The position numbers and the translations under genes were made by a program. Below are positions 53,976-62,562 of a stretch of 64,000 nt of DNA, one piece after another; position 1 is the first letter of the stretch, and each line of letters opens with the position of its first letter. The notes beneath the pieces are model-generated. The model was given only the letters and a program-made list of their open reading frames with translations, did not search any database and had not been told where the DNA came from. This DNA is from Sphaerisporangium sp. TRM90804 (GTDB lineage: Bacteria > Actinomycetota > Actinomycetes > Streptosporangiales > Streptosporangiaceae): contig NZ_JARWAC010000007.1 of NCBI RefSeq assembly GCF_029846175.1, positions 248,001 to 312,000 of the forward strand, read 5' to 3'.

Positions 53976-54629
53976 CTAGGCCCGGGTGCCGTTCAGGTAG
54001 GCGAGCACGGCGAGCACGCGGCGGTTGTCGTCGTCGGAGACCGCCAGGTCGAGCTTGGCGAAGATGCCGGCCGTGTGCTTGGCCACGGCGCTCTCGCTCA
54101 GGTACAGGCGCTGTGCGATGGCGGCGTTGGACCTGCCCTCGGCCATCAGCTCCAGCACCTCGCGCTCGCGCGGCGTCAGCCTGCCGAGCGGCTCGCTGCG
54201 GGCGTTGCTGGCCAGCAGCTTGGCGATGACGTCGGGATCCATGGCCGTGCCGCCCGCCGCCACCCGGCGCACGGCGTCGACGAACTGGCCGGAGTTGAGC
54301 ACACGGTCCTTGAGCAGGTAGCCGACCCCGCCGGTGCCGTCGGCGAGCAGTTCCCTGGCGTAGAGCTGCTCCACGTGCTGGGAGAGGACCAGCACCGGCA
54401 GCCCGGGGACGGCGCGCCGGGCCGTCAGCGCCGCCTGCAGCCCCTCGTCGGTGAACGTGGGCGGCAGGCGCACGTCCACGACCGCCACCTCGGGGCGTTC
54501 GCCGAGCAGCGCGGCGAGCAGCTCGGGCCCCGACTCGACCGCCGCGACGATCTCGAACCCGTGCGCGCGGAGCAGGTGCACCAGGCCGTCGCGCAGCAGG
54601 TAGAGATCCTCGGCGAGCACCACCCTCAT
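53976..54629 (-). CDS. NarL/LuxR-family response regulator
   Basis: The 217-residue protein has a receiver domain with Asp52 in VAVVDVRLPP as the phosphorylation site and a C-terminal HTH (LTPREREVLELMAEGRSNAAIAQRLYLSESAVAKHT). The receiver has GFEIVAAVESGPELL and LLKDRV (Lys switch). Its ATG overlaps the histidine-kinase stop by ATGA. The divergent ABC exporter is the probable target. Confidence 0.95.
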   Translation of the reverse strand: MRVVLAEDLYLLRDGLVHLLRAHGFEIVAAVESGPELLAALLGERPEVAVVDVRLPPTFTDEGLQAALTARRAVPGLPVLVLSQHVEQLYARELLADGTGGVGYLLKDRVLNSGQFVDAVRRVAAGGTAMDPDVIAKLLASNARSEPLGRLTPREREVLELMAEGRSNAAIAQRLYLSESAVAKHTAGIFAKLDLAVSDDDNRRVLAVLAYLNGTRA

Positions 54630-56128
54630 CGGGCGGGCCTCAGGCCGTGCCCGTGCCGGTTGCGGTGGACGTAGAGGCCGGTGCCCAGCATGCCGAGACC
54701 GAGCGTGATCATGCCGATGATCACCGGCCACTGGTAGGGCCCCGGCACGTGCATGCCGAGGAACCAGCTCCGCTCGCCGCCGGTGACCTTGACGACCGCG
54801 GTGACCAGCCCCTGCGGGAACAGCGGGAGCCAGCACAGCGACCAGCAGACGGTGGTCACCGTCTTCTTCCACGGCGGCACGTCCTCTTCCAGGCGCTCGC
54901 CCGCGCCGGGCAGGGCGTCCGGGATCTCGATCGTCGCCGTGGTCGGCCCGCCGGGCGGGCTGTTCAGCGCGAGGACGCCGTCGAAAGCCGCCAGCCGCCG
55001 TTCGATGCCGCGCAGCCCGGTGCCCCGCGTGGGGTCGGCCCCGCCCCGGCCGTCGTCGACGACGGTGACGCGCAGGGCCTTGCCCCGTCGGCTGAGATCC
55101 ACCGTGACGTGCTGGGCGTCTCCGTGCCTGGCCGCGTTCGCCAGCAGCTCGCTGACGGCGAAGTACGTGGCGGACTCGACCGGGGCGTCGGCGCGGCCTT
55201 CCAGGTCGACGGCGACCTCCACCCGCAACGGGCTGTCGAGCGCGAGCGCCCGGACGGCGTCACCGAGCCCGCGCTCGGCCAGCAACGGGGGGTGGATCCC
55301 GCGCACGAGCCTGCGCAGCTCGACCAGCGACTCGGCCGACGCCTCGCGCACCTTGGCGAGCAGGGCCTTCGCCGCCTTCGGGTCGCTCTCCATGAGCTCC
55401 TCCGCCGCGCCCAGGGTCATGCCCATGGCCACCAGCCGCGCCTGCGCGCCGTCGTGCAGGTCGCGCTCGATGCGCCGCAGCTCCGCCGCCTGGGCGTCGT
55501 TGGCGTCCATGCGCGACCTGGTGAGGTGGCGGACCTCGTTGGTCAGCCGCGCCCGGTGCGTGGGGGCGAGCAGCAGGCTCGTCCACATGGCGTGGACGCG
55601 CACCGCCCAGGGCGCCAGCAGCATACCGGCGACCATCAACAGAACACCGGCCGCCATCAGCAGCGGATGCCAGCTCGCCACCAGCACCGCGCCGCCGCCC
55701 ACCATGGCCGGCGGCGCCGCGGCGATCACGCCGCCGATCACCGGGTCGGCGAGCAGCCACAGCAGGTCGCGCCAGGTGGCGGGGTCTTTGATCATCCAGC
55801 TGAGGTTCTGGTTGTGGAGCGGGACCAGCGCCGTGCGGTAGCGCTGCCCCGCGTGGTGGTACCAGCCGTCCCGGCCGGGCAGCGGCATGGGCGGCTCGGG
55901 CCGGTACGGCGGCGGGATCTCCACCCCCGTCCACCCGAGGGCCAGCAGCCGGGCCCGCTGGGCGTGCCCTCGGGTCATGCGGACGGCCGACGGGAACAGG
56001 AAGACCGCGCCGAGACCGAAGCTGAGCGCGATCATCGTCACCACCGGCAGGGCCGTGAGCAGTCCCAGCACCGCCATCCCGAGCAGCGCGAGACACCGGG
56101 CGAGACCGATGAGCGTCCTGGAAGCCAT
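54626..56128 (-). CDS. Sensor histidine kinase with C-terminal membrane segments
   Basis: The 500-residue protein starts with membrane segments near residues 5-45 and 125-175. A HisKA_3 domain has RRIERDLHDGAQARL with His225 as phospho-acceptor, and HATPase motifs ELLANAARHGDA, DDGRGG and GTGLRGIERRL. Unusually, after the ATPase domain (end near 405) come about 75 residues with two hydrophobic segments (LCWLPLFPQGLVTAVV and VIIGMITLGLGMLGTGLYV). It pairs with the overlapping NarL gene. Confidence 0.92.
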   Translation of the reverse strand: MASRTLIGLARCLALLGMAVLGLLTALPVVTMIALSFGLGAVFLFPSAVRMTRGHAQRARLLALGWTGVEIPPPYRPEPPMPLPGRDGWYHHAGQRYRTALVPLHNQNLSWMIKDPATWRDLLWLLADPVIGGVIAAAPPAMVGGGAVLVASWHPLLMAAGVLLMVAGMLLAPWAVRVHAMWTSLLLAPTHRARLTNEVRHLTRSRMDANDAQAAELRRIERDLHDGAQARLVAMGMTLGAAEELMESDPKAAKALLAKVREASAESLVELRRLVRGIHPPLLAERGLGDAVRALALDSPLRVEVAVDLEGRADAPVESATYFAVSELLANAARHGDAQHVTVDLSRRGKALRVTVVDDGRGGADPTRGTGLRGIERRLAAFDGVLALNSPPGGPTTATIEIPDALPGAGERLEEDVPPWKKTVTTVCWSLCWLPLFPQGLVTAVVKVTGGERSWFLGMHVPGPYQWPVIIGMITLGLGMLGTGLYVHRNRHGHGLRPAR

Positions 56129-56261
56129 ACCGCTCAGTCTGGAGCACCCGGGCGGCGCTCGGAATGGCCGTATCTGCCGGGCGGGAGGTGTACTCAGGTA
56201 CACCTCCGGTGGGCAACCAGCCTCATTCCCGAGCCACCACCCCGTTCCTACCGTGATGGTC

Positions 56262-57188
56262 ATGGAAATCATCGAAGTCACCGGGCTGCGCAAGCGGTAC
56301 GGCACCCAGGTGGCGGTCGAGGACGTGTCGTTCAGCGTGCGAGAGGGCGAGATCTTCGGGATCGTCGGCCGCAACGGCGCCGGCAAGACCACGACGGTCG
56401 AATGCGTCTCCGGCATGCGGACCGCCGACGGCGGCGCGATCACCATCACGGGCCTCGACCCGCGTAAGGACCGCGAGCGCATACGTGAGCGGGTGGGCGT
56501 GCAGCTCCAGGACTGCACCCTGCCCGACAAGATGAAGGCCGGGGAGGCGCTGGAACTCTACGCGTCGTTCTACGAGCGGCCGGCCGACTGGCGGGCGCTG
56601 CTGGAGGAGGTCGGCCTCGGCCCCAAGCGCGACACCCCCTTCGCCAAGCTCTCCGGCGGCCAGCGCCAGCGGCTGTCGATCGCCCTCGCGCTCGTCGGCT
56701 CGCCGCGCGTCGCGATCCTGGACGAACTGACCACGGGGCTGGACCCGCAGGCGCGCCGCGACACCTGGGAGCTGGTGGAGCTGGTCAAGGCGCGCGGCGT
56801 CACGATCGTCCTGGTCACCCACTTCATGGAGGAGGCCGAGCGGCTGTGCGACCGGGTCGCCGTGATCCACCGGGGACGCGTGGCGGCGATCGACTCGCCG
56901 GCCGGCCTGGTCGCCCGCGTCGACGACGAGCAGCGGTTGACCTTCCGCGCCGCGCCCGAGGCCGACGGGGTCCTCCGGTCCCTTCCCGAGGTGCGCACGG
57001 TGACCCACGAGGCCGGTCACTTCACCGTCACCGGCACCGACGGCGTCCTGCTCGCCGTGGTCACCGCCCTGGCCGCCCGCCGGATCACGCCCCTCGGGCT
57101 CCGGACGGAGCAGGCCACGCTGGACGACGCGTTCCTCGCCCTGACCGGCCCCCCGGCCGGCGACGCCCCCCTGGAGCACACCCGATGA
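56262..57188 (+). CDS. ABC exporter ATP-binding protein
   Basis: The 308-residue protein has Walker A GRNGAGKT, signature LSGGQRQRLS and Walker B RVAILDELTTGLD with a C-terminal domain of the drug-export type. ATG at 56262 is chosen with a TACCGT -10-like hexamer just upstream and probably no leader. It overlaps the permease gene by ATGA and is divergent from the histidine kinase. Drug or lipid export is likely. Confidence 0.93.
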   Translation: MEIIEVTGLRKRYGTQVAVEDVSFSVREGEIFGIVGRNGAGKTTTVECVSGMRTADGGAITITGLDPRKDRERIRERVGVQLQDCTLPDKMKAGEALELYASFYERPADWRALLEEVGLGPKRDTPFAKLSGGQRQRLSIALALVGSPRVAILDELTTGLDPQARRDTWELVELVKARGVTIVLVTHFMEEAERLCDRVAVIHRGRVAAIDSPAGLVARVDDEQRLTFRAAPEADGVLRSLPEVRTVTHEAGHFTVTGTDGVLLAVVTALAARRITPLGLRTEQATLDDAFLALTGPPAGDAPLEHTR

Positions 57189-57982
57189 CGACGACAGACA
57201 CCTCGCCCGCGACCCCCCGCGTCGCCGGAGGCCGGTGGGCGGGCACGCGCAAGCTGACGCTCATGGAGTTCAAGCTGTACCTGCGGGAGCCGGCGGCGTT
57301 GTTCTTCACGATCCTGCTGCCGGTCGGCCTGCTGCTCATCCTGGGCAGCGCGATCCCCGGCTTCCAGGAGCCCGACCCCGCGCGCGGCGGCGAGCGGGTG
57401 GTGGACAGCCACCTGCCCGCCATGATGATCCTGCTCTCGGTGGGGACGTCGGCGTTCAGCGCGATCCCGGCGGCGCTGGCGACGTACCGCGAGCGCGGCA
57501 TCCTGCGCAGGCTGTCGGCGACCCCGCTGTCCCCCGTCCGGCTGCTGGCCGCCCAGCTCCTGGTCAACCTGACCACGGCGGTCGTGGCCGTGGTGGTCAC
57601 CATCGGGCTGGGCAACCTGGTGCTCGGCACGCGGGTGCCCGAACGGCCGGTGTGGTTCGCCGTGGCGTTCACGCTGGGCGTGTGCGCGCTGTTCGTCCTC
57701 GGCCTGTGCGTGGCGGCGGTGGTGCCCAACAGCCGCGTGGCGGGCGGGATCGGGGCCGCCGTGCTGTTCCCGCTGCTGTTCTTCGCCGGCATGTGGCTGC
57801 CGCGGGAGCTGATGCCCGAGGCTCTGCGCACGGTGAGCGACTTCACCCCGACCGGGGCGTTCGGGCAGGCCATGCGGGACGCCTGGTTGGGCGGCACCCC
57901 GCAGGTGCTCCACCTCGCGGTCCTGGTGGCGTGGACGGCGGTGGCGGCCCTCGTCGCGGCCCGGCTGTTCCGCTGGGAGTGA
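57185..57982 (+). CDS. ABC-2 type permease
   Basis: The 265-residue membrane protein has six hydrophobic segments and the ABC-2 pattern: YLREPAALFFTILLPVGLLL early and FFAGMWLPRELMPEALRTVSDFTPTGAF near the C terminus. It forms the exporter with the preceding ATPase. The ATGA overlap gives translational coupling. Control by the divergent two-component system is likely. Confidence 0.93.
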   Translation: MTTTDTSPATPRVAGGRWAGTRKLTLMEFKLYLREPAALFFTILLPVGLLLILGSAIPGFQEPDPARGGERVVDSHLPAMMILLSVGTSAFSAIPAALATYRERGILRRLSATPLSPVRLLAAQLLVNLTTAVVAVVVTIGLGNLVLGTRVPERPVWFAVAFTLGVCALFVLGLCVAAVVPNSRVAGGIGAAVLFPLLFFAGMWLPRELMPEALRTVSDFTPTGAFGQAMRDAWLGGTPQVLHLAVLVAWTAVAALVAARLFRWE

Positions 57983-58120
57983 GCCGGTACGGGCCGGCGC
58001 GATCCGCGGGGGCGGTCGCACCCGGCCCGCCGGGGCGGGCGTTCGCTACCCGGCGGGGAGCACGCCCGCCTACCTCCGGCGTAATCGCCGTGCGCCCGGC
58101 CGCCGAATAGCCTCAGACCC

Positions 58121-59014
58121 ATGACGACCACGGCGCTTCCCCGCCGGCCGGTGGGCGAACTCCTGCGGCGGTGGCGCGAGCAGCGGCGCATCAGCCAGCT
58201 CGACCTCGCCATCCAGGCCGACATCTCCGCGCGTCACCTCAGCTTCCTGGAGACCGGCCGCTCCAACCCCAGCCGGGAGATGGTGCTACGCCTGGCCGAG
58301 CAGCTCCGGCTGCCGCTGCGCGAGCGCAACCGCCTGCTCCTGGCCGCCGGATACGCGCCGGTGTACCCCGAGAGCACCCTGGACGCCCCGGCGATGGCGG
58401 CCGTGCGCGGGGCGCTCCGCCAGGTGCTCACCGGGCACGACCCGTACCCGGCGCTCGTCGTGGACGGGCACTGGAACCTGGTGGACGCCAACGCCAGCCT
58501 GTCGCTGTTCACCGGGCTCGTCGACCCGAGCCTGCTCGCGGCGCCGGTCAACGTCCTGCGGGCCGGCCTGCACCCCCGAGGGCTGGCGCCGCACATCGTC
58601 AACCTCGGCGAGTGGCGCGGGCACCTGCTGGCGCGGCTGCGCCGCCAGATCGCGTTCACCGCCGACGCCGGGCTGGAGGCGCTGGAGGAGGAGCTGCGCT
58701 CCTACCCGTGCGAGCAGCCCGAGCCGCACGTCGACCTCCCCGGGCCCGGGGAGATCGCGGTGCCGCTACGCCTGCGGTACGAAGGGCGGGAGCTGGCCTT
58801 CCTCAGTACGATCGCGACGTTCGGCACGCCGCTGGACGTCACGCTGGCCGAGCTGGCCATCGAGTCGTTCCTCCCCGCCGACCGCCGCACCGCCGAGATC
58901 CTCACCGCCGCCGGCCAGGGCCGGAGCGCACCGCCGGCGGGGGCCGATCAGGCTTCGGCGGGCACGCCGCCGCGGCAGCCGGCGGGCACCGCCGCGCCGT
59001 CCCCGGACGGCTGA
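58121..59014 (+). CDS. MmyB-type XRE transcriptional regulator
   Basis: The 297-residue protein has an N-terminal HTH (RRISQLDLAIQADISARHLSFLETGRSNPS) and the MmyB-like ligand domain (DPYPALVVDGHWNLVDANASLSLFTG), a PAS-like pocket that may bind fatty acids. It probably lacks a leader: TAGCCT lies just before the ATG. Its 3' end overlaps the end of soxR on the other strand by 67 bases. Confidence 0.9.
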   Translation: MTTTALPRRPVGELLRRWREQRRISQLDLAIQADISARHLSFLETGRSNPSREMVLRLAEQLRLPLRERNRLLLAAGYAPVYPESTLDAPAMAAVRGALRQVLTGHDPYPALVVDGHWNLVDANASLSLFTGLVDPSLLAAPVNVLRAGLHPRGLAPHIVNLGEWRGHLLARLRRQIAFTADAGLEALEEELRSYPCEQPEPHVDLPGPGEIAVPLRLRYEGRELAFLSTIATFGTPLDVTLAELAIESFLPADRRTAEILTAAGQGRSAPPAGADQASAGTPPRQPAGTAAPSPDG

Positions 59015-59517
59015 CCGCAGACGTCCGGCTCACGCGCGCCGGCCTCGCCGGTGGCCGGCCGGCCGGAGCCGACCAGGCGGCGGGGGCCGGGGCCCTGCCT
59101 GCCCAGCACGTCGCCGGGGTTGATCAGCGGGCAGCGGTCGATCGACATGCACCCGCACCCGATGCAGTCGGTGAACTCGTCGCGGATCTGCTGGAGCCGC
59201 CGGATGCGCTCGTCGAGCTCCTTGCGCCAGCACTCCGACATGCGCTGCCAGTCGGCGCGCGTGGGCACGTGGTCGGGCGGGAAGAGCGCGAGGACCGCGC
59301 CGACGTCGGCCAGCGGGATGCCGACCCGCTGCGCCATGCGGATCAGCGCCACCCGCCGCAGCATGTCGCGGCGGTAGCGCCGCTGGTTGCCCGCGGTGCG
59401 GCGACTGCTGATGAGGCCCTGCCGCTCGTAGAAGTGCAGCGCCGACACCGACACGCCGCTGCGCTCGGCGAGCTCTCCGACACTCAGCTCCATCGCCCCG
59501 CGAAAGGTCTGGTCCAT
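58948..59517 (-). CDS. soxR: Redox-sensing MerR-family regulator SoxR
   Basis: The 189-residue protein has a MerR helix-turn-helix (LSVGELAERSGVSVSALHFYERQGLI) and the [2Fe-2S] cluster cysteines at 118, 121, 123 and 129 in CIGCGC...C. Actinobacterial SoxR senses redox-active metabolites rather than superoxide and acts on exporters. Starts at 59526 and 59517 are both possible; 59517 has better ribosome spacing. The C-terminal tail of about 45 residues is low-complexity and overlaps the MmyB gene. Confidence 0.95.
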   Translation of the reverse strand: MDQTFRGAMELSVGELAERSGVSVSALHFYERQGLISSRRTAGNQRRYRRDMLRRVALIRMAQRVGIPLADVGAVLALFPPDHVPTRADWQRMSECWRKELDERIRRLQQIRDEFTDCIGCGCMSIDRCPLINPGDVLGRQGPGPRRLVGSGRPATGEAGAREPDVCGQPSGDGAAVPAGCRGGVPAEA

Positions 59518-59547
59518 CGCCGGCATGCCCCCGTCTCGTCGCGTTGA

Positions 59548-59565
59548 CCTCAACATTACTTGAGG
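59548..59565. promoter_or_regulatory. SoxR box
   Basis: CCTCAACATTACTTGAGG is close to the CCTCAAG-N4-CTTGAGG SoxR consensus, with perfect 6-base outer arms. It lies 31 bases before the soxR start, so autoregulation is likely. No other gene starts within 250 bases on the other side. Confidence 0.88.
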
Positions 59566-59815
59566 CCGCGATGCGGGCGCCGGCATGCCGGGTGCTTATC
59601 GGCCGGCACCACAGGGCAGGGCGCGGGATGGGAGCGAGTTCGTGTGCTGATCCACGGACAAGCCATGCGGCTCAGCGAAGCTGATGCACGCAGAAGTCAT
59701 CGGGGTCAGCCGAGATGACGGGATTCCGGCCGTGAGCGGATCTTGAACTCTCTGACCCGCGCAAATATGGAGGTACCGAGCCCCTTCGTGGGCTCGCGCC
59801 AGCCGCCCGTCAGGA

Positions 59816-60841
59816 TCACCGGTGCCCGCCGGCGGTCGCGAGTGACCGGAGCCTCCCGCCGTTGGCGTCGAGCCAGCGGGTCGTGTCCTCCAGCTTACGG
59901 ATCCGGTCGGCGACCTCGCCGAGCTCTGCCTTCCCGTTCAGCCAGCGGCCCCCTCGCGACAGAGCGCTACCGACGGCCCGGGCGAGGAGCAACCGGGGCA
60001 GCGCGTCGGCCTCGGCGGCGTCCAGCGGGCGGACCGAGGCGTACCCCCGGAGAAACGCCGCCGTGCGGAGTCGCCAGTCGCGCGTCTCCAAGGCCCCGCT
60101 GTAGAACAGCGCCGCCGTCACGTCCTGGACCAGGAAGCCGACCCCGGCGAACTCGAAGTCAAGCAGCCCGCTCACCTCTCCGGTGTCCTCGTCGACCAGC
60201 ACGTTCGAGGCCGCCAGGTCACCGTGGATGACCTGGGTCGGCAGCGCGCCGCCGCCCGCGAGCCACTCCTGCTCGACGCGGCGCGCCCCGGCGTCGAGAC
60301 GGGCGACCCGCTCCGCGCTGATCCCGGCGGCGCGCAGCCGACGGCAGAGGGCGCCAACGTGCGGCACGGCCGGGTGCGTCAGAGGATTACCGCGCCAGTG
60401 CCCCAGCCCGTCTTCTGGCGGCACGCCCAGCATCGCCTCGCCGAGCAGCCCGGCCGCCCGGCCGAAGCGCTCGAGTGCCGTCTGGCCCGTGAGGTCGGGC
60501 CGCACGCCGGGGATCCACCGGCAGACGGTCGCGGGCCCGGCCGCGGTCTCGATCACCGTGTCCCCGCTGAGCGTGGCGACTGGCTCAGGCACCCGGAAGG
60601 GAAGTCCGGCCTGCCGTAGCCACCGCAAGATCCGGTGCTCGGCGTCCACCTGCGCGGCGGACAGGGACCGGCTGACCTGGAGCACGAATCGGAGGTCCGC
60701 CTGGCGGAGCATGAACGTCTGGTTGTTGGTTCCCTGCTCGGCTCGGATGATCGTCGTGCCCGGGGGGAAACCCCACGCTGCAAGCAGCCGTGGCAGGAAC
60801 TCGCGATCGGCGGGCGCGCTCACGCGCAATTCTGGCGGCAT
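59816..60841 (-). CDS. Aminoglycoside phosphotransferase-fold protein
   Basis: The 341-residue kinase-like protein has TNNQTFMLRQADLRFVLQVS, the Brenner motif VIHGDLAASNVLVDE with catalytic Asp, and LLDFEFAGVG as the DFG equivalent. Members phosphorylate aminoglycosides, homoserine or other small molecules; the real substrate is unknown. ATG at 60841 is used; a TTG at 60859 just after a TATAAC hexamer would be an alternative. It follows dnaB on the strand. Confidence 0.85.
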   Translation of the reverse strand: MPPELRVSAPADREFLPRLLAAWGFPPGTTIIRAEQGTNNQTFMLRQADLRFVLQVSRSLSAAQVDAEHRILRWLRQAGLPFRVPEPVATLSGDTVIETAAGPATVCRWIPGVRPDLTGQTALERFGRAAGLLGEAMLGVPPEDGLGHWRGNPLTHPAVPHVGALCRRLRAAGISAERVARLDAGARRVEQEWLAGGGALPTQVIHGDLAASNVLVDEDTGEVSGLLDFEFAGVGFLVQDVTAALFYSGALETRDWRLRTAAFLRGYASVRPLDAAEADALPRLLLARAVGSALSRGGRWLNGKAELGEVADRIRKLEDTTRWLDANGGRLRSLATAGGHR

Positions 60842-60905
60842 GCCCAGACCGGCGCGCAACCGGTTATAGGCGCATCAAAGCGCGGACCCCACACGAACGT
60901 CCGGC

Positions 60906-62261
60906 TCAGTGCGGGGCCATGTCGACGAAGCGGCTGTAGTGGCCCTGGAAGGCGACGGTCACCGTGGCGGTAGGGCCGTTGCGGTGCTTGGCCACGATGA
61001 GGTCGGCCTCACCCGCCCGGGGCGACTCCCGCTCGTAGGCGTCCTCCCTGTGCAGGAGGATCACGACGTCGGCGTCCTGCTCGATCGACCCGGACTCCCG
61101 AAGGTCGGACACCTGGGGGCGCTTGTCGGTGCGCTGCTCGGGGCCGCGGTTGAGCTGGGAGATCGCGATGACCGGCACCTCCAGCTCCTTGGCCAGCAGC
61201 TTGAGCGCCCGGGAGATCTCGGAGACCTCCTGCTGGCGGCTCTCGGTGCGCTTGGGGGAGCTCATGAGCTGCAGGTAGTCGACGATGACGAACCGCAGGT
61301 CGTGCCGCTGCTTCAGCCGGCGGCACTTGGCGCGGATCTCCATCATCGACATGTTGGGCGAGTCGTCGATGAACAGCGGCGCCTCCGCCACCTCGCTCAT
61401 GCGCCGCGCCAGGCGGGTCCAGTCTTCGTCGTTCATCGTGCCCGACCGCATGGTGTGCAGGGCCACCCGCGCCTCGGCCGAGAGCAGCCGCATCGTGATC
61501 TCGTTGCGCGACATCTCCAGCGAGAACACGACGGTCGTCATATGGTTCTTAATCGCCGCAGACCTGGCGAAATCCAACCCAAGGGTGCTTTTTCCAATGG
61601 CCGGGCGGGCGGCGACGACGATCATCTGGCCGGGGTGGAGGCCGTTCATCAGGGCGTCCAGGTCTTGGAAGCCGGTGGGGACGCCGACCATCTGGCCGCT
61701 GCGGCTGCCGATCGCCTCGATCTCGTCGAGGGCGCCGGGCATGATCTCCGACAGGGGGCGGTAGTCCTCGCTGGTGCGGCGCTCGGTGACCGCGTAGATC
61801 TCGGCCTGGGCGCGGTCGACCAGCTCGTCGACCTCTTCGTTCTGGCCGCCGTATCCGTAGGAGACGATGCGCGTGCCGGCCTCGATGAGACGCCGCAGGA
61901 TGGCCTGCTCGCGCACGATCTTGGCGTAGTAACCGGCGTTGGCGGCGGTGGGGACGACGGCGGTCAGGGTGTGGACGTAGGCGCCGCCGCCGACGCGGGC
62001 GATCTCGCCGCGCTTGGACAGCTCGCCGAAGATGGTGACGGCGTCGGCCGGCTCGCCCCTGCCGTAGAGATCGAGGATGGCGTCGTAGATGATCTGGTGC
62101 GCGGGCCGGTAGAAGTCGTCGGCGCGCACCACCTCGACGACGTCGGCGATGGCGTCCTTGGACAGCAGCATGCCGCCCAGCACCGACTGCTCGGCCTCGA
62201 TGTTGGAGGGCGGGGTGCGCTCGAACGGGGCTTCGAAGGCCGGGGCCACTTCGCTGCTCAC
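60906..62261 (-). CDS. dnaB: Replicative DNA helicase
   Basis: The 451-residue helicase unwinds DNA at the fork. It has the N-terminal domain (PSNIEAEQSVLGGMLLSKDAI), Walker A ARPAIGKSTLGLDFARSAA, Walker B FVIVDYLQLM, ISQLNRGPEQRTDKRPQ and SGSIEQDADVV. No intein is present. The GTG at 62261 follows GAGAGGGG. The flanking cluster of DnaA boxes and the MATE gene are on the other side. Confidence 0.96.
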   Translation of the reverse strand: MSSEVAPAFEAPFERTPPSNIEAEQSVLGGMLLSKDAIADVVEVVRADDFYRPAHQIIYDAILDLYGRGEPADAVTIFGELSKRGEIARVGGGAYVHTLTAVVPTAANAGYYAKIVREQAILRRLIEAGTRIVSYGYGGQNEEVDELVDRAQAEIYAVTERRTSEDYRPLSEIMPGALDEIEAIGSRSGQMVGVPTGFQDLDALMNGLHPGQMIVVAARPAIGKSTLGLDFARSAAIKNHMTTVVFSLEMSRNEITMRLLSAEARVALHTMRSGTMNDEDWTRLARRMSEVAEAPLFIDDSPNMSMMEIRAKCRRLKQRHDLRFVIVDYLQLMSSPKRTESRQQEVSEISRALKLLAKELEVPVIAISQLNRGPEQRTDKRPQVSDLRESGSIEQDADVVILLHREDAYERESPRAGEADLIVAKHRNGPTATVTVAFQGHYSRFVDMAPH

Positions 62262-62562
62262 CGTGGCCCCTCTCTCCCCATGCGCCCACCCCCGCGGTGG
62301 CCGGGGTGACAGTCTCGCCGGTTCTGAACGAACCGGCAACGTGCCCTGTCGACAACGTTGTGGATAACGTGTGCAGTTCTCGCCCCGGCATGTGGGAACG
62401 CTGGGGACAACACTGTGGATAACCTGTACCGGTATCCACACAGCCCCTACTGAGCAGGGGAAACGACATCCACTGCCTGTGGAGGAAAGAAAGTCGACGT
62501 GACACGCGCGACACGGCCGCGGCCCGGCGTCCACAGGGCCGCGTAATGCCCAAAATGGACAA
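62262..62562. other. Intergenic region dnaB/MATE with DnaA boxes
   Basis: About 300 bases without a gene. It is AT-richer than its surroundings and contains several 9-mers similar to DnaA boxes. It should contain both divergent promoters. Confidence 0.7.
62359..62440. promoter_or_regulatory. Cluster of DnaA-box-like 9-mers
   Basis: Two perfect TTATCCACA boxes occur on the minus strand (62359-62367, 62414-62422) and a one-mismatch GTATCCACA lies at 62432-62440 on the plus strand. A weaker GCGTCCACA lies at 62527-62535. Confidence 0.75.

Noticed and set aside
60906-62261. Possible intein in dnaB
   Set aside because: The helicase motifs run without interruption and length is normal.
62262-62562. 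DnaA boxes considered as the replication origin
   Set aside because: No dnaA, recF, gyrB or rpmH nearby and too few boxes for an actinomycete oriC.
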